DNA from: Neocallimastix lanati (nom. inval.)
Taxonomy: Eukaryota; Neocallimastigomycota; Neocallimastigomycetes; Neocallimastigales; Neocallimastigaceae
Length of the DNA: 64,000 bases
Direction of reading: 5' to 3'
NCBI GenBank assembly: GCA_016946835.1
Contig: JACVTC010000056.1
Coordinates: forward strand, 874,001-938,000
The notes under the pieces were generated by a model. That model worked only from the letters and a program-made list of their open reading frames with translations, was not told where the DNA came from and did not search any database. A program made the translations under genes and the position numbers. Of the stretch, positions 20,301 through 29,787 are shown one piece after another. Position 1 is the stretch's first letter, and each line of letters starts with the position of its first letter.

Positions 20301-21330
20301 GTTGGATTCTTCCACGACTTTTTCCAACTGTTTCATATTCACCAGGTAATTTATCAAAATACTGCTTAGTAACGATGCTTAGGTTACTACAAGAATCAAT
20401 TAAAAGTTTTCCTAGTACTCCGTCAACACTTGCATCAACCATTGCTAAGTCTTCTTCGGCTACTTCATTACTTTTACTTATGTAGCTATGATCATAGTTA
20501 TTCACTAATAAAGTTCGTGCTATTACATTGTCTACAGTTCCAATTATTTTAGATTTTTCTAACTTTAAACCTTGAGTTAATTGTGAACGAATTTTCGGAC
20601 ATGCATTCAAGAGTTGACCTATCGTAATACTGGATTTAAGATTATTTAAATCATCCATAATATTGTAAGGTTCTTTATTATTCATCATTTTGATATTCCT
20701 TTTTACTAACTGAGTATTTTCATTATTAGTTTCTTTAGTTTTTGTTGAAATTAATTTTTCCAAAGTATTAGTTTTATTTTGTTGATTATCTTTATTCATT
20801 TCTATATCTTCTATTTCATTATCGATTACAAGTATATCTTCAGATTCAACTTTTTTCTTTCCTTTTGATGAATAATTGTTGTTTTCTTCTTTACTTTCTC
20901 TTACTCTTGTTATATTTCTTAATTCCTTTTCTTTTTGTTTTTCTTTGTTAATATTTGGTTGAGTTAAAATTGAAGGAAGTATTTGATTTTTATAAACTTT
21001 ATTTGGTTTATTATGTAGCTCATTTTCTTTCTTCTTTCTTAAAGCAGGAGTTGCGAAAGGACGTGGATTATCTTTTAAACTTTTATGTACTTTCTTGGAA
21101 TTATTTTCTTCCTTTTCGCTGTTATTATCATTCATTTTTCTTTTTATAGCATTTATAATGATATTATCCTCACTTTCAGTTGTGTCACTAAAATCAGATT
21201 CTTCAGATTCTTTATTAAAGGAATTATTATCAATTGGGGTATTCTTGGTAAAAGTATTATTTTGTAAATTATTTAATGAAGCTATTGTTTTGTCATTGGG
21301 AGTGCTTCTGCTCCCATTTAGAAGTTTAAA
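17320..21330 (-). CDS. pol: Pol polyprotein of element B (protease, RT, RNase H, integrase)
   Basis: Open from the slippery site in the gag overlap (21330) to the stop at 17320. An internal ATG at 21135 gives 1271 residues, but the conserved upstream segment (FKLLNGSRSTP...) argues for translation as a frameshift fusion. Counting from that ATG, protease is LIDSCSNLS (about 246), RT has VMPFGLTGAP and FIDD (about 594), and RNase H has TDASYNGIGG and TDHKPL. The integrase has an H2C2 finger (GHEGYYK...CEKCQ), GLDIIGPL (about 997), TTDNGVQF (about 1058) and ENRNKEI (about 1095), so its D,D,E triad is complete. There is no chromodomain. The protease triplet DSC is unusual and shared with A. Confidence 0.93.
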   Translation of the reverse strand, partial: FKLLNGSRSTPNDKTIASLNNLQNNTFTKNTPIDNNSFNKESEESDFSDTTESEDNIIINAIKRKMNDNNSEKEENNSKKVHKSLKDNPRPFATPALRKKKENELHNKPNKVYKNQILPSILTQPNINKEKQKEKELRNITRVRESKEENNNYSSKGKKKVESEDILVIDNEIEDIEMNKDNQQNKTNTLEKLISTKTKETNNENTQLVKRNIKMMNNKEPYNIMDDLNNLKSSITIGQLLNACPKIRSQLTQGLKLEKSKIIGTVDNVIARTLLVNNYDHSYISKSNEVAEEDLAMVDASVDGVLGKLLIDSCSNLSIVTKQYFDKLPGEYETVGKSRGRIQLATQDEEYSEGIIVRLPVKIKNYEFNADFRIIEKEDSFYDMLINFKTQIDHCLFIHPTLNSLCKLLSESEYEEIAKINNQYYDEESIICTIRKVKETNNEKEIIKELTPMEFIESDEFLSTLNKDYKEQIIKILKEMIDIVATSTEELTPSKLSPHKIRLKANAKPVKLRSYRLTKLKSDILKEELTKLIKKGLIEPSCSEWSSPVVLILKHNGKWRLCIDYRKVNDMTEKDSYSVPYIDEIFDSLGGSKIFTTLDLFSGFHQILMDEESVEVTTFTTKFGNYQFKVMPFGLTGAPSTFQREMNKILFPFIGEFVYVFIDDVLIYSKSIEEHLIHIKQVLEVFKENKLKINIEKCHFLQTEVDVLGHKLTTKGLSPMESKITAIKKWEAPSSIHELRSFLGAIGYYRDFIPKYAQITSPLCKLLKKNTKYEWNKEQQESFELLKEKLINAPILKFPSFDKPFIIRTDASYNGIGGVLLQKEEETGKEHPIHFISRSLKKTEKNYGITDLEGTALFYCMTKFKSYIEGNPLPTTIYTDHKPLVGLFKNKEPLNARQTRWCLTASMLGINIKYESGKKNVLADALSRMKSKEERKILLTKITNGNNEELLSKVIKEFINEKFTVIDGEDYFIDNGNYRKLITDENERFKLILEAHNIGHEGYYKTYQRLKKNFYWNHMIKDIKRIVSNCEKCQLNRPQPYPEPTENHPTKVEGPFVHLGLDIIGPLPKTRNNNQYIIVTVDYFTKWVEAEPTENITSSDIIKFLINVFARHGVPQVITTDNGVQFTSDMTKIFLDLYDVYVKFIATYHPESNGLTENRNKEIGKLLRLLGRKNQDWDEVLPSALWALRTTKNTATGHSSFELVYGREDQQPYDIAIRTIENAGKSYDEILMEKFVRHYQWTREACENVKNANKYWATRREEQISMKKGKELKAGDLVLVRNFSRTKLEPYYNGPFKILKIQFNTATLIDQKTGKQLDRNVHFKNLVKFNSAYREA
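21297..21330 (-). promoter_or_regulatory. -1 programmed frameshift signal, gag/pol of element B
   Basis: Minus strand T TTA AAC (plus 21324-21330) in the gag frame, then a 7-nt spacer, then TGGGAG-CAGAAGCA-CTCCCA (plus 21297-21316), a 6-bp hairpin. The -1 frame continues without a stop into pol (FKLLNGSRSTP). Heptamer, spacer length and stem are conserved with element A although the spacer sequence differs. Confidence 0.87.
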
Positions 21331-22223
21331 GACTTTTTGGAATATATTTCTTTTTTATTTTTTTCCATAATCTTATTTAATTGAGGGCAATAGTATGAGT
21401 AATGACCTTCTTCCTTACAGAAGAAGCAAGTTTTAACAGATAAATTTCTCATTTTCTGGGTTGATTCTTCTATAATATCTTGAGGTTTCAGTTTATTATT
21501 TGTTTGACTTGTTTGGAAAGTTTCGTTTCTTCTTTTAGGATAAAGTCTTGAAGTAGTACTGTTTTGATTATTTTGATTATGCTGGGAATTATTAACATTA
21601 TAGGTATTAATATTATTGTTCCTTACAGAAAGTCTATCTACTTTCTCGGCAATTTTGAAAGCTTTCTCCATACTTATATCATCTTTAAGGGATAATTTCT
21701 TCCAGGCTTCATAATTATTTTGAATAGAGTCAATATAATCTAGTACACCAATGCGCTTTCTTCTCTTTTTATCAAGTTTAGTGTACAAAGTTCTATATCT
21801 TACATTAAAGTCTTTAATCTTTTCGTTTCTTTTAATTCGCATTGCACGAAGTTCTTTAAGAAGTAAATTTTGGTCTTCTTTAATACCGTAAAAATTTTCA
21901 AGACTTGAAATAATTTTTTCAAGAGAAGGAAATTTATCATCATCAACATTTTCTTCTTCATCATCTTCTTCTTCATCTGATGAATCATCACTTTCATCAT
22001 CACTATCTTCTCCCAAATCTTCAATAACGCGTTGTACTTCACCAGAGCTGGTAAGTAAACAAGCATTAAATATTGTTTCCGGATCTGTGATACCTTGTAT
22101 CTTGATCCAAAGTTTTAATTCAGTAGCCCAGGACTTTATATCTAAATTGTCCTTGCTAAGCTTCACTATGTCTCGTAATTCTTTCTTTAATTCTTTAAAA
22201 CTTAAAGTACTTTTAGTAGACAT
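21318..22223 (-). CDS. gag: Gag of element B
   Basis: 301 residues from ATG at 22223. The N-terminal Gag domain (FKELKKELRDI..., GITDPETIFNACLL) is followed by a very acidic stretch (residues about 70-100, DDESDDSSDEEEDDEE), an EDQNLLLKELRAMRI helix region and a CCHC knuckle near the C-terminus (CFFCKEEGHYSYYC). It matches element A's broken gag along its length. Gag forms the virus-like particle in the cytoplasm and binds the element RNA through the knuckle. The stop lies just past the T TTA AAC heptamer that shifts ribosomes into pol. Confidence 0.92.
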   Translation of the reverse strand: MSTKSTLSFKELKKELRDIVKLSKDNLDIKSWATELKLWIKIQGITDPETIFNACLLTSSGEVQRVIEDLGEDSDDESDDSSDEEEDDEEENVDDDKFPSLEKIISSLENFYGIKEDQNLLLKELRAMRIKRNEKIKDFNVRYRTLYTKLDKKRRKRIGVLDYIDSIQNNYEAWKKLSLKDDISMEKAFKIAEKVDRLSVRNNNINTYNVNNSQHNQNNQNSTTSRLYPKRRNETFQTSQTNNKLKPQDIIEESTQKMRNLSVKTCFFCKEEGHYSYYCPQLNKIMEKNKKEIYSKKSLNF

Positions 22224-22384
22224 TTCGTTTTTAGTTAATAATTTTTTTATTGTAAATTAACGAGGTTATTAAATACGAATAAATTTGAAAGTCCAACTTT
22301 AAAAATATAATTTAACAAGTAATTTAATATCGAATCAAATTTTAAAACAATATATCTTAGTAATTTTTGAAAATAATAATTTTA

Positions 22385-22600
22385 TTTGCTTTCTTTAGTA
22401 AGTATAAGCTCGAAATCCTTATCGACAACTTAGTAGAAATTATAAAGCACGAGGTTCTTTTCGACTACTTTTTTAAGAATAATTTTAAGTTCGAAATCTT
22501 TATCGACAACTTAATAGAATAATTTTAAGTTCGAAATCTTTATCGACAACTTAATAGAATATTTTTCAAGCTCGAAATCTTTATCGACCACTTGAATTTT
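22385..22600 (-). repeat. Tandem repeat in the leader of element B
   Basis: Four to five imperfect copies of a roughly 40-bp unit containing TTCGAAATCTTTATCGACAA, each bounded by AAGTT/AACTT complements that can form a short hairpin. The copies differ by a few bases. It lies between gag and the structured leader block. Confidence 0.7.
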
Positions 22601-22763
22601 GTAATTTAGTATATTTGTAGTAATAAATTTAGAAGCAAAGTTTTATTTATTATTTTCACCTTTCAAAAATTTTTCTTTTTAAACGATAAATATTGTATTG
22701 TTATAGCTAATAAAATTATTAATTAATTATAATTATTAAATACAAAAAAATAATCTTTATTGT

Positions 22764-22923
22764 CGTACAATCTGATAGTACACACTGTCTGACGTGCAGC
22801 TTACCTAATGGTGTCATGCCACGCGTGTGCCACGATTACTATATTCAATATAAAATATAGCAGTTCAGAGCCCACTAGCCCAATTACTATGTAGGATAAA
22901 CTTAATCCGATAATCTATGTACG
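22764..22923 (-). promoter_or_regulatory. Structured 5' leader RNA block of element B
   Basis: Counterpart of 9165-9328. Closing helix CGTACA (22764-22769) with TGTACG (22918-22923). Hairpin CTATATT-CAATATAA-AATATAG (22839-22860). Helix CCCAC (22871-22875) with GTAGG (22891-22895), wobble-paired in the minus-strand RNA. Palindrome CACGCGTG at 22820-22827. Loops and single strands are conserved with A while the paired bases covary. Confidence 0.77.
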
Positions 22924-23591
22924 GAATAAAAAAATTTTAAAAGTATTCAATAATATTTTTATTAACTAATAAAAATTAACTAAAAACACAATATTTTCAA
23001 AGTAAATTAAGATTCTATTACAGGAATTATATAACAAATAAAGTACCAGTAATAAAAAAAAATAAAAAAAATTTAAATGGCGAAGTTAGCCAAAGTCTGA
23101 TACTTTATATAATAAAGTGCCTTATAACTAGCACAAAGAAAAGTAAAAAAAATTATATAAAAAAAACAATCTTACGCCTTCGGTGACGTAAGCTCCTTAT
23201 TCGCCAGTGCTTGGAAAGTACCCGCACCTTCGTGTGTTGAAACGTTGAAGGTTGAACTATTATTACCGGGTCGGTAACCAAATACCTTCGTCTACTTTCC
23301 AATTAATCTCCAAATTAACTACTATTCAATAACCTACTATGAATAGAGTTAATTTGTTGCTATCTGAGAATACACTGTGTATGAGCTCTATCCGCTCCTT
23401 GTTATAATTTTACAAAATTTGTTTTTTTAGAATCTTAATTTTACTTATTTAAAAAAAATTTTTTTTATATATATATATCAAACAAGCGCCATGGGTTAAT
23501 CAAAGGATTAACGACTTACTTGTTTATCAATATAAAATAAAAAAAAAATTAAAAAAAAATCTATGTTATTTACTATTATTTCTATTTAATT
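22924..23591 (-). other. Remainder of the leader of element B, several hairpins, no gene
   Basis: Hairpins seen: CTTACG/CGTAAG at 23173-23194, TTACCG/CGGTAA around 23261-23277, and a two-step hairpin at about 23481-23526 (outer AAACAAG/CTTGTTT, inner GTTAATC/GATTAAC) close to the PBS. No open frame. Confidence 0.5.
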
Positions 23592-23608
23592 CCCCGATAT
23601 CTCCACCA
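23592..23608 (-). promoter_or_regulatory. Primer-binding site of element B
   Basis: Minus strand TGGTGGAGATATCGGGG, 6 nt inside the 5' LTR. Its complement reads CCCCGATATCTCCACCA, a plausible tRNA 3' end (CCA tail, A discriminator, acceptor strand TATCTCC). The same site with one change is in element A. The tRNA would begin GGAGATA; I cannot name it. Confidence 0.7.
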
Positions 23609-23614
23609 TATAAA

Positions 23615-23924
23615 TGTTAAGGTTTTAGAGAATTAAATAAAAATAAAGTAAGGAAACACAAATTTTATTTATTTATTTATTATTTTTATTTATAAATTTA
23701 TTTGATTTTATTTGATTTGATGATATTTAAAAATTAGTAGCAAAATTTACAACTATTTATACTTTTTTTTTCAAGGCATAAAAGTTGTTCTTGCCACTAA
23801 ATTACATTTTATTATTATTTTTCTTTTTATATATAAAAACTATTAAATTTAAATTGATTTTTATAATCAATTATATAAAATTTAATTATAACAATATAAA
23901 TAAAATACATTTATAATATTAATA

Positions 23925-23976
<52 letters not shown>

Positions 23977-24463
23977 CTATCTAAAATATTACTAATAAGA
24001 ATTTATTTAATTGGCTAAAATTTTTATTACAATCTGTTAAAATATTCAAATAAAAATAAAAATACTATTCTAATATAAAGGTTTTTAATAAAATAAAATA
24101 TTTTTCAATATAAAATAAAACATTTCGATATAAAATTTTATAATAAAAGTTAAAATATAATATATAAATTTTTAATTATCAATATATAAAAATATTATTA
24201 ATACAAATTTTCATTATTAATATAAAAATAAAAAAATAAGATTTATTATTAAAATTGTTAATATAAGTTTTAAATATATAAAAATATTACTATTAATATA
24301 AGATTTAATATAAAAATTATAAAGTTTAATATAATTTTTGATCTAATTTTTAATCTTTGAATTTAAAAATTTATTAAAGTACAAAAATAATAATGTACAC
24401 ATAATGTATTAGAAATAAATCGTAGATTTAATTAAGAATGCATTATTTAGTACATTCTTATCA
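23615..24463 (-). repeat. 5' LTR of element B
   Basis: 849 bp, no difference from 16453-17301 seen by eye, including the 43-nt T run near 23939-23981. Followed by the CATT target duplication. It should carry the promoter for minus-strand transcription. Confidence 0.92.
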
Positions 24464-24480
24464 CATTTAGTAAAATTAGA

Positions 24481-24555
24481 ACATTGGTTCAATGGTTAGT
24501 TACATTGACCATGACCAATACTTCATGGGTTCGACTCACACCTCAACCCATTTTG
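24481..24555 (+). other. tRNA-like sequence (A-box and B-box), degenerate
   Basis: TTGGTTCAATGGTTAG resembles a tRNA D-arm/A-box. GGGTTCGACTC, 35 nt downstream, matches the B-box. A TTTT terminator-like run follows CAACCCA at 24551-24554. A cloverleaf is poor: the anticodon stem gives only ATTG/CAAT around an 8-nt loop, and neither acceptor nor T-stem pairs well. It is therefore a tRNA-derived repeat or pseudogene rather than a functional tRNA. Element B inserted about 17 bp upstream. Confidence 0.4.
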
Positions 24556-25077
24556 CATAAATAATTGTTTTATTAATTATTTTATTAATTATTAATAATA
24601 TCTTCTTGAATATTCTTTCTGTATAAAATTATAGAAAGTTAAAGATTCTTTCGGTTCGTAATTCAACCGAAATGAATTTAGAAATTCTTATTATATAAAT
24701 TATTTTATTCTTTTTTGATAAGATTCATTTTCATCAATTAAAATCTATATTCTAGAAACTTTACATTATTAATTATTACAAACATATTTCTAAATATTTC
24801 TTTAAAATTATTTTTACATGTTAAAACTGTTTTTCCGTTAAAAGTATAAATAGTGCGAACTTCACGAATGAAAATATTTTTCTTCGTGCTTTTATTAATA
24901 ATAATTAACGTATAAGTAATTCGAAATATTACCTTGTTGATTAATATTAATAATTACTTTAAATTTTATAATTAATAAAAAATATTTCTAATAAAACGAA
25001 TTATTTATACAGATAGTGTAAACCTATTGAGTTTTCTCCTTTCTGTGTTTCTATACCACGTCCCGCCGTTACAATAG
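24556..25077. other. Spacer upstream of element D, possible LTR remnant
   Basis: No gene. It contains a perfect hairpin TTTCGGTT-CGTAATTC-AACCGAAA around 24638-24661. A GC-richer segment near 25055-25095 has CCGTTACAA repeated twice, 20 bp apart, just where the gag frame of D begins. It may contain the LTR or leader of D but has no partner copy to prove it. Confidence 0.35.
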
Positions 25078-28000
25078 AAGCACCTCCGTTACAAGGATGA
25101 ACTAAAAAGTTCTTTTGTTATTAATAAACTTACTGGTACCGCCAGAAAATGGGGTCTTTCTTTTTTAACTGATGGTACTCTAAAGAACCTTGAATTTAGT
25201 AAGTTTAAGAAGTTCTTACTGGATAACTTTGATATTGGGAATGAAAGGAAGCAAAAATATGTCATCATGGAAAAGTTGTGGAAATTGAAACAACTTCAAT
25301 TAGGAAATGTTGCTGAATATACTATTGAATTTCGGAGATTGGCTGGACGTTTAGGATGGCCCGACGAAGTTTTAATAGATATCATCGGTAAGGGTCTACT
25401 TGACAAAGTCCGCGAAGAGTTTGATAAACTCGAAAAGCCATCTACTCTTTTTGAAGTTACCAACATTATTATTGGAATTGATAAGAAGTGTTTTTTGGAA
25501 AGTCGTCTACGCCACAATCAAAAAAATAAATTTAATGGAAAAATGTCGTTTCATAGGAAGAGAAACGATTTATTAAAATCAGAAAAGAATTCTAAACATT
25601 CTCATTTCAGAAAAAATAAGTCTAAAAACGACATACTTTCAGCAAATTACACCCCGAATATTAAAACAACAATCATAACTACCTTCTACCTTGATATTAA
25701 TGGAAGAAATATTAAGGCAAATCTATTAATTGATTCGGGTTCTGCCAGAAGTTTTATTTGTAAAAACTTCGCAAATTCTAATAAATTACCTGTGTTAGGA
25801 CTCAATTCCCAAATCAACATCCAACTTCCTAATGGGAAAAGTATGAATATCAGACAAACTACTAAGCCCCTTAAATTAAAATTTATGGATCATAAGGAAA
25901 CTTTTGAATTCTGCATTGCTAATCTATCTCTTCAGGGCATTAATGGTATTCTTGGAAGGGATTGGTTATCCGTTCACAATCCTTTCATCGATTATAAAAA
26001 TAATAGAATCTACTTCCTTGGTAGATACTGTGGCTCACATTGCCCATCCTCCAAAAGTAATAAGTTTTTTAATCAAAATAAAAATATTACTGCTTCAATG
26101 TTGGAGAATTCAGAAGAAGATTCAGTATTACCAAATTCGGCTTTTGATACAGATATCTCAGATTCTGATTTATGTGCTGCAATGATTGATACAGAAGAAG
26201 TAAACACTGACGTTCAGGAAAAAGAAGAGATTATTAATAAACACTATTCGGATCTTAAAATAGTATTTGAAAAGAAACAAGCTGAGAACTTACCACCTCA
26301 TCGTGACTATGATATTGCTACTGAGCTTATTCCTGGTGAACAACTTTATTTTGGTCCAATATACTCTCTTACTGTACAAGAACTGAAAGCTTTAAAGGAT
26401 TATATTAAGGAAAACTTAAAAAAGAAATTCATTAGGAAGTCAAAATCACCAGCAGGTGCTCCTATATTATTTGTAATGAAACGCGATGGTACCCTTAGAC
26501 TCTGTGTAGATTATCGGCGATTAAATGCTATCACAATCCGTAATAGCTACCCAATTCCAAGAATAAATGACTTGATTGAATCCTTTCAAGGAGCTAAGAT
26601 ATTTACTCGTCTTGACCTTAGATCTGCTTATAACCTAATCAGAGTTAAAGAAGGTCACGAATATCTTACTGCTTTTAGAACCCCTTTAGGACATTTCGAA
26701 TATCTCGTTATGCCTTTTGGACTTCGAAATGCCCCTTCGGTTTTTCAACGTTTTGTACAAGATATCTTCAGTGATATCATTGGTTCTTTCGTGCAAGTTT
26801 ATCTGGACGACATCATTATTTACTCTAACAACGAAAAAGAACATATTAAACATGTTAGGATTGTTCTTCAACTTCTCATCAACAATGGATTATATTCTAA
26901 ATTAGAGAAATGTGACTTCCATGTTACTAAAACCACTTTCTTAGGCTTCACTTTTTCTGTAGATGGTCTCACTATGGATAAGGATAAGGTAAAATCAGTT
27001 CTGGATTGGCCTATTCCAAAGAATCAAAAGGAATTACAAAGTTTTCTAGGCTTATGTAATTTCTATCGAAAGTTTATCAATAATTTTGCCAAAAATATGG
27101 AACCTCTTCGTCGACTTTTAAGGAAAAATACTACATTTAATTGGGATGAATCAGCAAATGAAGCTTTTAATAAATTGAAAGAATCTTTTAAAGCTGATGA
27201 AGTGCTCATTTTTCCTAATCCAGAGAGAGAATTCATCGTTGAAACAGATGCTAGCGACTTTGCTGTCGGTTGCATACTTTCTCAGGTTAGTGATACTGAT
27301 AACTTACTGCATCCCGTAGCCTTTCATTCTAGATCCCTCAATAAAGCAGAAGTCAATTATACTATATATGATAAAGAACTTCTTGCTGTAATTACTGCGT
27401 TTGAAACTTGGAGTCATCATTTAGAAGGCGCAAAATTTCCTGTTCAAGTAATAACAGACCACAAGAACTTGTTGTATTTTAAGAAACCCCAACATTTAAA
27501 TCAAAGACAAATTCGTTGGAGTCTCTATTTATCAAAGTTTGACTATAGGATTGCATTCAGATCAGGCGCTAAAAGTGGCAAACCAGATGCCCTTTCAAGA
27601 CGCCCAGATTTTAAATCTGACTCTTCATCTGAATCACAAACTATAATTAACAATAATGCTTTCTGTTGTGCTATAAATGACAATATTAGTAGTCTTATTG
27701 AAGCACAGAAAGCTGATAATTATTGTAAAAATATCCTCTTAAAAATAAGGGATAAGTCAAACAACATCAAAAGTTCTTTATTTTCCTTCGTCGATGGCGT
27801 ACTCCACTTTCAAAAGCGTATTATTATTCCTTCCAGTCTCAGGGCTAGACTTTTAAAGTCTTTCCATGATGCACCCACTAGTGGCCATCAGGGGGTAGAT
27901 AGGACCTTTGAAAAACTCAGAAGGAACTACTGGTGGCCTAATATGAAAAAAGATATTTCAAATTATGTGGCTTCTTGTGATGTTTGTTGTAGAAATAAAA

Positions 28001-28908
28001 TCCGTCGTCATAAACCTTATGGTAAACTAATACCACTTCCTACTCCTACAAAACCCTGGGAAGTTATTGGCGTCGATTTTATTGTTTCATTGCCTTCTTC
28101 ACAAGATTGCACTTGTATCATGGTTGTTTCTGATCATTTAACTAAAATGATTCATTTAGTACCCTGCTCCGATGTTCCCTCTGTCGATTTAACTGCTAAG
28201 CTCTTACTTTTCCAAGTCTTTAAGTATCATGGTTTTCCTAAAGTGATTGTGTCTGATCATGGTTCCCAATTCTATTCTCAATTTTGGACTTCGTTGTGCG
28301 ATGCTATTCGTGCTAAACCAAGACTTGCTACTGCTCACCACCAACAATCAAATGGTCAGGTTGAACGGGCTAATGCTGTAATAGAACAATATCTTCGCTG
28401 CTATTGTTCTTCTGCTCAAAACGAATGGTGTTTCTACCTCCCTTTATGTGAAATGTCCTACAACAACTCTATTCACAAATCAATATCTCAAACTCCTTTT
28501 CATGCTAACTATGGATTTGACCCAAATTGTATTATTGATTCACCACCGATTCTGCTAAAAGATAGTGCTTCTGTTCTTACTAGGGATTGGTCTTCACATT
28601 TCAATGCCCTTCATCAACATTTAGTTAAAGCCAAAGAAGATTTTATGAAATATGCTGACAATAAAAAATCTGTAGGACCTGACTTTAAGGTAAATGATTT
28701 GGTTATGCTTAGAAGATACTACTTTACGAATGAACCCTCTAGAAAATTATCCACTCAATATCTTGGACCTTTTAAAATCATCGAGAAAAGGGAAAGAATG
28801 AATTACCGTTTGGAACTTCCAGAGAACTTACATCTCCATCCGGAATTTCATATCTCACAATTGGAACCATATACTAAAAGAAATGAAGACTTAATGGAAA
28901 CATCATAA
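25078..28908 (+). CDS. gag-pol: Gag-pol polyprotein of Ty3/gypsy element D, gag 5'-truncated
   Basis: The frame is open from 25078 (no ATG) to TAA at 28908. The first in-frame ATG is 25267, but the sequence before it is clearly Gag (KLTGTARKWGLSF), so the start is lost rather than at 25267. Numbering from 25267, protease LIDSGSARSFI is near 155, RT has VMPFGLRNAP and YLDD near 512, and RNase H has ETDASDFAVG and TDHKNL. The integrase has an H2C2 finger (GHQGVDRT...CDVCCRNK), IGVDFIVSLP, VSDHGSQF near 995 and GQVERANAVIE near 1032. All catalytic residues are present. No CCHC knuckle is seen; a Lys/Arg-rich stretch occupies its place. It ends shortly after HPEFHISQLEPY with no clear chromodomain. 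Confidence 0.9.
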   Translation, partial: KHLRYKDELKSSFVINKLTGTARKWGLSFLTDGTLKNLEFSKFKKFLLDNFDIGNERKQKYVIMEKLWKLKQLQLGNVAEYTIEFRRLAGRLGWPDEVLIDIIGKGLLDKVREEFDKLEKPSTLFEVTNIIIGIDKKCFLESRLRHNQKNKFNGKMSFHRKRNDLLKSEKNSKHSHFRKNKSKNDILSANYTPNIKTTIITTFYLDINGRNIKANLLIDSGSARSFICKNFANSNKLPVLGLNSQINIQLPNGKSMNIRQTTKPLKLKFMDHKETFEFCIANLSLQGINGILGRDWLSVHNPFIDYKNNRIYFLGRYCGSHCPSSKSNKFFNQNKNITASMLENSEEDSVLPNSAFDTDISDSDLCAAMIDTEEVNTDVQEKEEIINKHYSDLKIVFEKKQAENLPPHRDYDIATELIPGEQLYFGPIYSLTVQELKALKDYIKENLKKKFIRKSKSPAGAPILFVMKRDGTLRLCVDYRRLNAITIRNSYPIPRINDLIESFQGAKIFTRLDLRSAYNLIRVKEGHEYLTAFRTPLGHFEYLVMPFGLRNAPSVFQRFVQDIFSDIIGSFVQVYLDDIIIYSNNEKEHIKHVRIVLQLLINNGLYSKLEKCDFHVTKTTFLGFTFSVDGLTMDKDKVKSVLDWPIPKNQKELQSFLGLCNFYRKFINNFAKNMEPLRRLLRKNTTFNWDESANEAFNKLKESFKADEVLIFPNPEREFIVETDASDFAVGCILSQVSDTDNLLHPVAFHSRSLNKAEVNYTIYDKELLAVITAFETWSHHLEGAKFPVQVITDHKNLLYFKKPQHLNQRQIRWSLYLSKFDYRIAFRSGAKSGKPDALSRRPDFKSDSSSESQTIINNNAFCCAINDNISSLIEAQKADNYCKNILLKIRDKSNNIKSSLFSFVDGVLHFQKRIIIPSSLRARLLKSFHDAPTSGHQGVDRTFEKLRRNYWWPNMKKDISNYVASCDVCCRNKIRRHKPYGKLIPLPTPTKPWEVIGVDFIVSLPSSQDCTCIMVVSDHLTKMIHLVPCSDVPSVDLTAKLLLFQVFKYHGFPKVIVSDHGSQFYSQFWTSLCDAIRAKPRLATAHHQQSNGQVERANAVIEQYLRCYCSSAQNEWCFYLPLCEMSYNNSIHKSISQTPFHANYGFDPNCIIDSPPILLKDSASVLTRDWSSHFNALHQHLVKAKEDFMKYADNKKSVGPDFKVNDLVMLRRYYFTNEPSRKLSTQYLGPFKIIEKRERMNYRLELPENLHLHPEFHISQLEPYTKRNEDLMETS

Positions 28909-28921
28909 TTAAACAGAGCAA

Positions 28922-29787
28922 TGTAAGAATCTATAATTATTTGCTAACAAATAATTATATTTTCTTAGTTAAGTTATTATAACTATAACTTTATTTAATT
29001 ACATATAATATTTATTAAATTTATTTAATTTAATTTTAAATATTCATTAATTTAACAAAATTTATTTAATTAATTTTAAATAAAATATTTACAATATGTT
29101 AAATTCTCTACTGTAACTAATGTATTTTGTATTGTATTTTATTCTGTATTTTATAATGTATTCTGTATTTTATTAACTATTTAATTTTATATTTTTAATA
29201 TAAGGATAAATTATATGATCGAAATATCTTTTATTATTTTATTCTTTTATTTTCGATCATTAGATTAGATTGGAAAATCGGTTAATTAAGATTTTTTCCA
29301 ATTACTTTTTAGAAGTAATCGGTTTTACTTAATTAATGCGATGATCGATATGGATAGAATATCGATCGAAAACTTATCTAGGTTTTTCTATCTAATCTTT
29401 TCCTAGATAAGAGATTTGTTAAGATTAGAAAACCCTTTCTTATTTAACCTTATTTTCATAAAAAAATATAAATAAGGCTCTTGAATTCTCTTTGAGAAAT
29501 CAAGAGTTATTATTATAAAAACATAGTTATAATAGTAACAATTTAATATTTTTAACCTTAATAAATTAATAAAATATTTTATTCAAAAAAACATTTTTTA
29601 AAATCAAATTTATACAAATAATTCTTCTTTTACTTTCGTGTTTCGTGTTATTATTATAATTAATTTTATAATAAACTCTCTAGGTAAAAAAAAATTTATT
29701 TTATTTTATTTTCTCAACTTAATGAATTAGTCGTTAAGTTGTAGTTAATAATTCTATTTTGAGTTAGTTCTTAATAGAATTATTACA
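28922..29787 (+). repeat. LTR, family K, copy 2, possibly the 3' LTR of element D
   Basis: 866 bp, TGTAAGAATC...AATTATTACA, very close to 674-1559 and 40067-40932. It starts 13 bp after the stop of element D, after the weakly purine-rich AAACAGAGCAA, as expected of a 3' LTR. No matching LTR directly precedes D. The right flank is TTGTT, the same as the left flank of copy 1. Either it is the 3' LTR of D, or it is a solo LTR that landed there. Confidence 0.75.

Larger units (their letters stand above)
16453..24463 (-). mobile_element. Ty3/gypsy element B, complete and apparently intact
   Basis: 8011 bp on the minus strand: LTR (23615-24463), PBS, leader, gag, frameshift site, pol, PPT, LTR (16453-17301). 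Both LTRs are 849 bp, run TG...CA on both strands and show no difference by eye, including a 43-nt T run. The flanks CATT at 16449-16452 and 24464-24467 form a 4-bp target duplication. Gag and Pol frames are uninterrupted and the RT, RNase H and integrase active-site motifs are present. This suggests a recent and possibly still mobile insertion. The target is the tail of element C, next to a tRNA-like sequence. Confidence 0.92.

Noticed and set aside
24481-24555. Functional tRNA gene
   Set aside because: A- and B-box-like motifs are present but the acceptor and T-stems do not pair and the anticodon loop has the wrong size. Listed only as tRNA-like.
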